From the NCBI GenBank assembly GCA_024741835.1, contig JAENRP010000333.1, positions 8,501 to 47,771 of the forward strand: DNA of 39,271 nt, given 5' to 3'. The position numbers were made by a program, and so were the translations under genes. Of the stretch, positions 29,541 to 37,914 are shown piece after piece. The stretch comes from Diplocarpon mali. Lineage: Eukaryota > Ascomycota > Leotiomycetes > Helotiales > Drepanopezizaceae. Position 1 is the stretch's first letter. Each line of letters opens with the position of its first letter. A model generated the notes under the pieces. The model was not told the origin of the DNA. It made no database searches and saw nothing but the letters and a program-made list of their open reading frames with translations.

Positions 29541-32150
29541 TAGTTGACAAAGCGATAGGATTTAAAGCCGCAAGGTTTTTATAAAAGGGAATAGGAGCAC
29601 ATTCGGCCGATGCAGTATTTCGAGCCCTTAAATTGGCTTAGCTAAATACGTATATTAAACCTCCTGATTTTATAGTATACAACTACGGCATTAACTTCAA
29701 CTTAGTAGAGTTCAAAAGCTCTTTAAGATCTATAGGAATAACCCTTAAGCTGGTTCCTATAGAGGCGCACTACTCTATTAGTAAGGTCGAACGGTATTAT
29801 CGCCCTTTGAGACGTGCCTTCGAAATAATAATGGCTAAACACCCCCGATTGAGCGACAATAAGAGGCTGCAAATAGCCGTTAAAGCAGTTAATAATATAG
29901 TAGGACTTAATAGGATAATTCCTACTTTGCTCATTTTCAGGGTATATCTAAGGCTAATTAAATTAAATCTACTAAATCTATAAGTAGAATAGAGGGCGGT
30001 AATAATTAAGAAGGCTATAAAAGAAGTAAGGAAAATCTATACTACTTGCAAGGTTAATAACGCTTTAGGCATAAGGAATAGCCTTAGAACCACTTATATC
30101 TACGATTTAAGGCTAAAGGACCTGGTATTAGTATATTAAGAGAAAGGAGGATAGATAGGCCTATTCGAGTTCCTAGGTTTAAAGAACGAAACCTATATAA
30201 TTAATATTAGTAATAGAATAAAGCACTTTAAGTCGATAAGCGTACGCCTATTTAAAATCGATAATAAAGAAAACTGCTTAAAGGAAACTAAAGGAACTGA
30301 ACCTAAGGATCGAACGACTACTAAAAGGGAGTAGAACGCAACCGACGTTAATAAAGAAGTAAAGCCCTCTCGCTTAGTTAAGCCGCAACTTAATAGCTAT
30401 AAGCAATCGCTAAGAGTAGAGGTTCCCTTTATTAAGCCTATTTCCAGCCTTCTTATAATCGATAATAACTATAATGCTAAGATATAAATATCCTTTAGAG
30501 TAAACGATAAGTTATATATAGCTAAATCGGAGGTATTCCTAATAGAGAAGGAGAATAGGGACTAGGAACTGTCGCAGAAGCTATAGGCAAAAGGCAAGAT
30601 TACTATTCCTAAGCGCCCTTTTTAGCAATCTCGCCTAAAGGAGTACTAAGGGCTAATGAATAAGGGGGTATTTATGCTAATGAATAAAAATTACCCTGCT
30701 ATAAAAGGCAAGAGGATCTTTAAATCGAGAATAGTTGATAAGATAAAGGGGAAGGAAACAGACTACCTATTTGAAAAATCAAGGCTAGTTATATAGGCCT
30801 AAAACGATACTAGTAAAAAGGAGGAAGGCATAATCACCTAATCTCTAATAATCTAACGAGTAAGCTAATGCCTTTTAATATCACTTTTGGCATTAATCTG
30901 GGAATACTTTAAAGAATAAGGCAAGAAGGGCATTCTCGGCCTACGGGATATTATATAAGTATATACCTAGGCAGCTTTAAAGCTATTATGCGATATATTT
31001 GTATTTCCCTTATGAGATATTGCTAAGCTATTCCCTATAGGTACGGTCTTTAAAGTAGTGCTACTGCTTTATAGTATTCCTAAATTAGGAAATCACTAGT
31101 TCAGTACCTACTATAAGTACTATTGCAGCAATCTCAGTATAGCTAACTTAACTTATAACCCCTATCTATTATCAACCTTAAGCACTTCTCCCTTTTTCAA
31201 TATAGTAGGAATATAAACAGACGACACTTTAATACTTAAAGAAGCAAACTTCTTAAAAAAGGAGGAGAACGAGATCAAAAGGGTAGGATTCCTTATAAAG
31301 CTAATATAGTACCTATCGAGCATTAAATTACTAGCTTTTAATAGGTATATTATTTCCTAGGAAGGAAATATAGTATATATGCAATAAAAAGGCCAAGGCT
31401 AAAGGCTAGAACTAATCGATACTTCTTAAAAGGGCTATAAGTAATAATACCTAAAGCAAAGAGCAAGAGGAGCTTATTTAACTACAATCTGCCAGCTAGA
31501 AGCTTCCTTCGATTTGTTAGCCGTAGCCTAATACTAGGATCTAATAGTTTAAGATGCGGAGAATCTAAATAAGCGACTTAAATGGATCCGAAATAACTCT
31601 AAAAGAGGCCTGACCTACCTTGCTATTAATTTATAAAACGCTAAGCTATTTACATTTATCAATAGATCTTTTGCTAATAATAAGGATTTAAGCTTGCAGA
31701 TCGGCTATATTATCGTACTAGCTATTAAAGAGGAAGGAGAATCGCAGTTTACTCTAAAAGGCAATATTCTATACTATAGCTTAACGAAGTATAAGAGAGT
31801 AATAAGAGCTATACTAGCCTTTAAACTATATGCTATAGTAGTAGGTATTAATATACTAGTTTCTATAGCTATAACGATCGATATAGTAATAGCTAAGCTA
31901 AGTCTACCCTGCCTCCTTACTATTATATATATAGATTCCCTCTCTTTATATAAGTGTATTATCAAATTAGGCACTATAAAGGAGAAGCGATTAATAATCG
32001 ATATAATAGCTATTCGATAATCGTATAAGAATAGGGAGCTTATAAAGATACGTTAGATCGATAGTACTAGCAACCCTACTAATGCTATAATAAAAGCCAA
32101 TCCAAATCAGGCCCTTTAGCAATTAGTAGACACTAATTCGATAACTATTA
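29541..32150 (+). pseudogene. Element D: integrase core, reverse transcriptase and RNase H
   Basis: Integrase resumes with VDKAIGFKAARFL. The second catalytic position reads VYNYGINF at about 29670 (Asp to Asn). The Glu region EAHYSISKVERYYRPLRR at about 29760 is intact. The C-terminal part contains NALGIRNSL and LKDLVLVY. RT at about 30700-31450 has IVDKIKGKETDYLFEKSRL and TDDTLIL at about 31219, in place of the usual YxDD. RNase H at about 31690-32150 includes 108 clean codons (31694-32020) with IGYIIVLAI, YSLTKYKRVIRAILAFKLYA, IYIDSLSLYKC and KRLIIDIIAIR. This is the RT/RNase H type of fungal Copia polyproteins. Internal stops are TAA/TAG. One polyprotein is implied, since no frame change was needed across domains. 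Confidence 0.85.
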
Positions 32151-32159
32151 AAAAGGAGG

Positions 32160-32430
32160 GATAGGTACAAAGGCCTATTAGGGCATAACCAGACTTAAAA
32201 AGGTGCTAAATTAATAATATCGGATTTTTAATTGCGCGCTATTAGCAATTTTTTTTCTTTTATTTTACTATAAGATATATTCCTATACTTGCTATAATTA
32301 CTTTCTTTTATCTTTTCTTACTTACCTACGCGTATTTGCATTTTTTTATCACTTAAGTAATACTTAAGAAGGAGGTTATAGTAAAGCAGCGATTATTATA
32401 TTACTAAAGATAATAATCTACTAACGATTC
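32160..32430 (+). other. CT-rich gap after the RNase H of element D
   Basis: The plus strand is T/C-rich (for example TTTTTTTTCTTTTATTTTAC near 32250 and TTTCTTTTATCTTTTCTTAC near 32300) and includes ACTATAAGATA. It could be a promoter for the frame that follows, by analogy with the same arrangement in element C, but no perfect TATA box is seen. Confidence 0.3.
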
Positions 32431-33480
32431 TACCTTTAATAAGTACCTATCTTAAGCACTAGGATTTTTAAGGCGTAGTTCCCTAGCCCTTTAAGTCTTA
32501 AAGGCCTTACTACCTAAAATAGTAACCAAGTTAGCCCGCTCCTCTTAAGCTTATACCTAAGTAAAAGCGGCCGCGATCTCCTTTAGATTCGGTTTATCTA
32601 AATCACTAAGATCTAGATCCCTACCCTTTAAAGAGCCCTTAGAAGGCACCTATCTGCCTTTGCCCTTTTAGCGGCAGATATTATTAAAAGGAGCTTAAGA
32701 GCGACCCTTAGCTGAGTTAGATAGCCCTTCTATATATTAGAGAGAGCCGAGCACCTTAGTACCTTAAGTTTTAAGACGCCCGAGGGCTATATTGCCGCCT
32801 TAAATAGCGCGTAATAGATCCTGCGAATAGTTAGTTATTAATAATAGATAGATTTAAGGGCACTTATAGCTTATTAAGTATTTGCAAAGTCGATACTATA
32901 ACAAAGGATATAAGCTTTATTCAATTAGGCTAGCTAAAGGGCATCTTAAGTCTTTAAGACTATAGAGATTTATATCTAAGTCTCTTTAGATAGGATTTAA
33001 GCCGCCTTTTAGATTGCATTAATATCGCCGCTAACCTAAGTATCCTAAAGGACGATATACTTATCTTAAGCTTAAATAGGTATCTAAAATAGATATCTAT
33101 TAGAGGTTATTAAAGTAAAAGGATATTAAAGGGCACTTACTAAGATACACTTTGCCTACTGCGTAATATAGTAGTTATACTTCTTAAAAGTAAGAGTATT
33201 AAACACATATATATAATTAGTATTGTTCTTACTAGCCTCCTTTCTTAATATTATACGCGTACAATATACGTATAGCACCTGAAACGCCTTAGGCAGGTCC
33301 TTTAAGTTGCATTCGAGCACTATCTAAGTTAGCGATATATATATTAAAAAAGGTCGGCTAACAATCGGAGCACTTACTAATAATGATATTATTAATAGGA
33401 TAGTATAAGATAAGATCTACTATAGGGTTAATCAACTTAAAAGTAAGAAGGGGAAATCGACCTACTTATAAGAAGTAGGA
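32431..33480 (+). pseudogene. Possible additional ORF of element D, unrecognised
   Basis: A plus-strand frame through 32442-33480 has about 26 TAA/TAG stops in 350 codons. The central part is protein-like, for example VDTITKDISFIQLG, INIAANLSILKDDILILSLN, LLRNIVVILLKSKSIKH and HLKRLRQVL. Stops sit at likely Gln/Trp positions. An antisense frame across the same bases is about equally open, so strand is not certain. Position after RNase H and before the 3' LTR matches the extra ORF of element C, but I see no sequence similarity between them. No domain is recognised. Confidence 0.35.
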
Positions 33481-33931
33481 GTTGGAGTTAAGAGATTAAG
33501 GGAGGAGGGAAGCTTGATATATATGCCTTCTTAAAAGCCCTTCTTTTCCCTTTTACAAATTATTATAATTTACAGCTATAGTGGATTATAACTCTAGATA
33601 ACTCTTTAATAAAGAGTCTTAAACCTATTAGAACGCAACCGGACTATAATCGCACTACTATAAGGCTTAAACAAAGACTTTAGATTGCTTCTATCACTTA
33701 AATACCTTTCCTTTCCCTCTTTGCTATTTGCCTTTATCTTTGCTACTCTACTTCTTATATACTATCTTTATTATCTATTATACCTACCTTTACTATCAAG
33801 CTATTTGTCTTTACTATTTTATTCTTTATTACCATTTGCTTATTTACTACCAATCTGCCTCCTTTATATACCTATTCTATATACTTCCTTATATAAATTG
33901 AAAAGGTCTTTTTAAAAGAGAGTACTATTAG
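33481..33931 (+). other. Polypyrimidine-rich 3' region of element D
   Basis: From 33680 to 33900 the plus strand is almost all T, C and A, giving a fortuitous 76-codon hydrophobic frame (33685-33915) that I do not consider a gene. A short perfect inverted repeat ACTCTTTAATAAAGAGT lies at 33601-33617. A purine stretch TTTTAAAAGAGAG (33910-33922) near the 3' LTR is the best polypurine-tract candidate. Confidence 0.4.
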
Positions 33932-34230
33932 TATTAGTACGCAGATTCCTATACAAAAGGCAAGCTGCCCTTATTCCTAAGGTCATCCTATATAGCTATA
34001 CTATATGCGATATAAGGGGTTTCGTATATATTTCAAACGGCTATTTAGCCGGAGGACTTCGGAAGGATATCTATATACGGCTAAGAGGGACTATAGGAGG
34101 GAGGATATTTATAGATATAAAGGTACTATCTCAGTTATATAAAGATAGACAGACATTATAATAGATTCTTTTTAATAATAAGTACTCAACTATATTCACG
34201 TGAATATCGATTACCGGTATAGAACCTATA
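33932..34230 (+). repeat. 3' LTR of element D
   Basis: These 299 bases begin TATTAGTACGCAG and end CCTATA, followed by the TSD CTATA at 34231-34235. In its first half it is more RIPped than the 5' copy; in its second half the two are similar. Confidence 0.9.
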
Positions 34231-34235
34231 CTATA

Positions 34236-34275
34236 AGCTTAAGTAATCAGCCTATGATTAGAACCTTTTATATAG
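34236..34275 (+). pseudogene. Element E: right-hand remainder of the family-A RT fragment
   Basis: AGCTTAAGTAATCAGCCTAT and the following bases align with element A 12930-12972, continuing exactly where 6187 stopped. The homology ends at 34275 where the LTR of element J begins. Confidence 0.75.
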
Positions 34276-34521
34276 TATAAATCAGAGGGGGGACAACACA
34301 AGAATAGGCCTAAGGGAAGACCTAAAAACAAGAGGAGGAAGCACCATAAGCAGGCTCTCTTAGATAAGATGTTAAGAACAAGTCCTAAGTATAAGGTATA
34401 TTTAGTACTATAGCGATACGCGCTTATCTCTATATACAGAAGAGGCCCTTTTTATCCTCTTATCGGCCCTGCCTTATTATATGATATATATTATAAGATC
34501 TATTTATCTTAGGTCTCTATA
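34276..34521 (-). repeat. LTR of element J (family shared with G)
   Basis: It aligns with 2261-2509: shared ACACAAGAATAGGCCTAAGG (RIPped in the other copy), GAGGAAGCACCATAAGC, and the end AGGTCTCTATA against AGGTCTCTACA. The flanking pentamers TATAG and TATAT do not match well, and E homology does not resume beyond it, so it is not a solo LTR. Confidence 0.55.
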
Positions 34522-34834
34522 TATATCTTAAATAATAAAAGTAGTAGCCCCTACTACTTTTAGTAAAGAATATAAAATAATATAAGTTAAGGCAATAGCA
34601 TATTAATTATTAGCAAACCTTAAGTGAGAGAAAACTAATATATTAAAAGGCCTAAACTAGGGCTATATTATTATTAAAGGTAAAAAGAAAAAAAAGAAGA
34701 GATTTTTTTTTTTTTTTTTTTATATACGCTTTTCACCTATAGGCCGGGCCCAGGAGTCAGAAAACGAAACTAGTAAAACAAATAAATAAGCTATAGAGTC
34801 GCAAAAACAATTAAAAATAGTACTAACTTAGATG
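34522..34834. repeat. Perfect hairpin, T19 run and quasi-palindrome between the J ORF and its LTR
   Basis: 34536-34562 is a perfect 12-bp inverted repeat, TAAAAGTAGTAG then CTACTACTTTTA, with a 3-base CCC loop. A run of 19 T lies at 34703-34721. A quasi-palindrome copy at about 34739-34764 reads on the minus strand GACTCCTGGGCC then CGGCCTATAGG, lying just after the J stop codon. Otherwise I see no gene here. The hairpin also contains the only purine-rich stretch (AGTAGTAGGGG) that could be a polypurine tract. Confidence 0.7.
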
Positions 34835-37273
34835 TCAATTTTCCTTAGTTCTCTTTAAGAGATAAGGAGAACTATTACTAGATAATACTCTCTTTATCAA
34901 ACGACCACTTCTTCTTATAATATTGCTATTAGTATCCAACGAGATAAGTCTTAATATAGCAGGAGTCTTAGTGCTTCTTGCTAATACTAGCGTAGTCTAA
35001 CGACTTCGGCCAATAGGGAGGGAAACTTATATTATAGTATCATTATTGTCTTCGTCTTTATTATCGTTACTATCCTTTAGAAAGTCATCTGCTACTAAAG
35101 GGGATGCGGCAGGAGATTCTAAAGCCATAACCTCCTTAGCCTTGCCTTTCTCTAAATCGAATCGCAGGCCAGGCCTAGGAGTCGTATCAAGGGTTTTTAT
35201 ATAAGGCTTTTTAGTGCTATACTTCTTAAGAAGAATTGTCTTATCAATTATATTATTAGCCTTAATATCATTATTAGTGCCTTTTGTCTTAGCCTAGGAT
35301 TTGTCCTTATACAGTTGTAGCTTTAAGTGTTAAATCAGTTTCCAAGTGTAAGTAAAATCATTAAAAAGTTCTTACTTATACTTCTTTAGATAGGTTATCA
35401 GCTGACCTATATCTTTAGATAGCAACTCCTTTACTATTATTACTACTAATAGATCGTTCTATAGTTATCTCCTTATAAGTGCTTCTAATAGTAGGCCACC
35501 TTTTATTATACTAAGTATTATATAAAACTTAGCTAACGATTCCCTTATAATACTCTATCTCGCAGTGCTCGGTTTCTTTATACAAATGGACTTAATATAA
35601 AACTCGTCCAGGTCGGTACTATTTTCAAGTGAGTTATTACTAACAACTTCTGTATAGTTATTACTAATAGTAAGGAATCTACCCTTTCTAAGCTCTCTGC
35701 CGGATTCTAAGTCAATAAACGTTCCTTATCTTATAAATATAGAGAATAGGGTAGTCTTATTAAAGATATATCTTTTAAGTAGCGTCCTAGTCTTAATATT
35801 CAATTCTTTCTACTATATTGCGTTTTATACCAGATTCAATAAGACCTATTAAGCATTCTTTAAATAATAGGAGGTAAGAGCTAATAATTTATAAGATTTT
35901 TCCTAAATAGCAAATTCTCTAATTGATTATTTTACTATTAGTATTATATAGTAATTGATAGTCCTACTATTAAGGGAGCTGACCCGCGAGCTAGGCCTAG
36001 GAGTTAGCCTTACGAATCTTATATTAGCGTTAATCTTAGTAAATATAACTCTCGAATGGTAGTTAATACCTATAAACTATGCAGCCTTAAGATACGCTAC
36101 CAGCTTATATAAAGAATTATAGCAAGTTAATAAAGCATTAAGATACAACCTATAGTATATTCTCAAAGTCTATTGTATTAAACTATAAGTTATATTATAA
36201 AGGAAGGTAGAAGGAGGAGAAGGCTTCTTATCTAAGATTCGGAAATAGTGCCTATACATTTCCATTTCCTTTTATACTAATATTAAAAATGAATTCTTTT
36301 CCTAAGAACTATAATTATGCGTGCGAACTATGTTTAAGAATGCGTAGCTAAACAATTTAAGCATATTTAAAAAACCCTTAATGCGAAGTAATATTAAGGT
36401 ATCCTTAGTTAGTATCGTTTTATATTAAGCGGGAGTCTAAGCGATATTATAGAATAATTTCAAAGCCTTAAGTGCTACTCTAAACTTAGAGAAACTTAGC
36501 AATATATCTTTTTTAATCTAATTAGCTATTCTATTACTAGTAGCCACTATCGTATAATTTCTAAGGTATAATAAGAACAATCTTAGATTAGGAGTAGTGC
36601 AAAATTTATAAAGGTTAAATAATACTTCTTCGTTAGTAATGCCTATTAATGCTAGTCCGCAGTATAATGCATATTATCGTTTATAGAAGGCATAAAATTT
36701 CTTAAAATAGAAGTCTCCAAACATCCCTATTACGAATTTACTTAAGCGAGTCTTCATTTCTAGTATTACTATAACTCTAAATCTATTACTATACTATAGT
36801 ATTATCTTAACGTTAAAGGGGACTTAACAACATTCCATAGAGATCATTATTATAATATCTTTAGGCTTCTCCTTAAGCATATAGTAGTCGCCCTTTGATT
36901 TCTTATAATCGATAAAGAACTATATAATATTATCTAAGGTAAATTCGTCTTATTATAGTTTTATAATCTATTTAACAGCTCTTACTATTGCCTCTTATAT
37001 TAACAAAACATCTCCCCAGTTTTCCTTCTTCAAACGCTTTATTATAGACTTATAGAATTTCAGAATAAACTTTTGCAGATCTTCGGGAAAGGTCTATATA
37101 ATATCGGATATATCCTTCTTAGTATTATTAAAAATTTCCAATACATTAGTAATAGGGCTATCTACTTCATCCGTCAGCTTATCTTCCAAGTCTATATCAT
37201 TATATATTCTAACCCGTAGGCCGGGCCCGCGAGCCAGTTTCTTTACTACTAGTATATAAGGTGTTTTAGGCAT
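34835..37273 (-). pseudogene. Unrecognised 812-codon frame of element J
   Basis: The minus-strand ATG at 37273 and TGA at 34835-34837 share one frame with about thirty internal stops, all TAA or TAG as I read them, so it was once a single long ORF. Visible parts include N-terminal MPKTPYILVVKKLARGPG and an acidic segment (DLEDKLTDEVDSPI). A helical, basic middle follows, with MKTRLSKFVIGMFGDF, LYKFCTTPNLRLFLLYLRN and FSKFRVALKALKLFYNIA. Near the C-terminus are a Lys-rich segment, an acidic run (KDSNDNKDEDNND) and a basic IIRRSGRLIKRVLSS. Three quasi-palindrome copies are read in frame as ARGPGLRV, TPRPSSRV and TPRPGLRF. I find no RT, integrase, zinc knuckle or clear membrane segment. It may start further upstream, where element H now sits. 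Confidence 0.65.
35158..37236. repeat. Three in-frame quasi-palindrome copies within the J ORF
   Basis: Copies lie at 35158-35183 (CGCAGGCC then GGCCTAGGAGTC), 35981-36005 (CGCGAGC then GGCCTAGGAGT) and 37211-37236 (opposite orientation, CGTAGGCC then GGCCCGCGAGCC). The first two start 822 bases apart (274 codons). All three keep the frame open, two read as TPRPxxRV/F and one as the reverse-orientation ARGPGLRV. Confidence 0.85.
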
Positions 37274-37319
37274 TTCTAAGGATAGTGATTCAAATATATC
37301 TAAGTCTAATACTTTAAGG

Positions 37320-37514
37320 TATTGAGATAGGTGATATAGCTATCACTCTGATGTATTATCATATAACCCTACTGCTTAATCAGTAGGATATTGATATATA
37401 TATAGCTATAGGAAAAAAAGGGGTAACCTTCCTTCCTTAACTCTTACTAATATATCGACTATCGACCTTTAGAAGCCTCCTTTACCTACTGCGCCGACTC
37501 ACTTAAGCTTAATA
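37320..37514 (+). repeat. 5' LTR of element H
   Basis: These 195 bases start TATTGAGATAGG and end CTTAAGCTTAATA. It carries the same central hairpin as the A LTR (CCTACTG, CAGTAGG). It is about as RIPped as an average member of the family. Confidence 0.92.
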
Positions 37515-37526
37515 GGTTATAAGCCC
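37515..37526 (+). promoter_or_regulatory. Primer-binding site of element H
   Basis: GGTTATAAGCCC is identical to the site of element A, adjoining the LTR without a gap; initiator-Met half-tRNA type. Confidence 0.7.
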
Positions 37527-37633
37527 TAGCTAGACCGATAATAGATTATTAACTTCCCTTAGAAAGCACTTGCGCCGCAACTATTAGTAGGAAGTTGAAC
37601 GAGACTTATAGTAAGAGGCGAGCAATCGGCGAA

Positions 37634-37773
37634 TAGGAGGTATAATTCCTTATTTAGCTAACCTATATTGCAAAAGGTATAATTCCTTGCTTTATAACCC
37701 CTTTAGTATTATAAGAGGTATGATTCCTTACTTTACTATATTTTATAAGAAGTATAATTCCCTGCGTTATAGC
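37634..37773 (+). repeat. Leader tandem repeats of element H
   Basis: The same four units as at 8681-8820 (AGGAGGTATAATTCC, AAAGGTATAATTCC, AGAGGTATGATTCC, AGAAGTATAATTCC), at a spacing of about 35-40 bases. The rest of 37527-37914 holds no gene. Confidence 0.55.
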
Positions 37774-37914
37774 CTAAAAACCCTTTTCGATAAGAGGACT
37801 TCCTTCCTATTTAATACTTTTATAATACCTACTATTTAATCATTTCGACTTTTCGATAGGAGGAGTGCCTTTAACTATTTAATTTATTTAATTTTAACTG
37901 CAATTCTATTCGAA

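Larger units (their letters stand above)
6193..34230 (+). mobile_element. Element D: Copia-type LTR retrotransposon, split by nested A (with B) and C
   Basis: Matching 299-base LTRs lie at 6193-6491 and 33932-34230, with 5-bp TSDs CTATA at 6188-6192 and 34231-34235. The internal order is gag, zinc knuckle, protease, integrase, RT, RNase H and a possible extra ORF, all plus strand. Removing A (8368-20106) and C (21240-29540) rejoins one reading frame at both junctions: the zinc-knuckle region reads through at 8367/20107 and the integrase at 21239/29541. The element itself would be about 8.0 kb. It is inserted in element E. Catalytic residues are damaged by G-to-A change, so it is inactive. Confidence 0.9.
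34276..37319 (-). mobile_element. Element J: 3' part of an LTR element with an unrecognised long ORF
   Basis: On the minus strand, an 812-codon frame (37273-34835) is followed by a spacer with a 19-base homopolymer and a hairpin, then by an LTR (34521-34276) of the same family as the 5' LTR of element G. The upstream part is cut off by Copia element H at 37320. J interrupts fragment E at 34275. No RT, integrase or RNase H motif is visible in the 2.8 kb inside the LTR. G and J probably show the two ends of one family; this is an inference from the shared LTR. Confidence 0.5.

Noticed and set aside
33685..33915. 76-codon hydrophobic frame before the 3' LTR of element D as a membrane protein.
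   Set aside because: It is produced by a polypyrimidine tract that encodes Leu, Ser, Phe and Tyr in any frame; there is no homology and no consistent context.
34703..34721. T19 run as the poly(A) tail of a LINE on the minus strand.
   Set aside because: An LTR of the same element lies downstream, no LINE RT is visible and no target duplication was found around it.
34835..37273. J ORF as a Starship captain (DUF3435 tyrosine recombinase) or another DNA transposase.
   Set aside because: I could not find the R...HxxR...Y arrangement or a DDE pattern in the readable segments; it stays unassigned.
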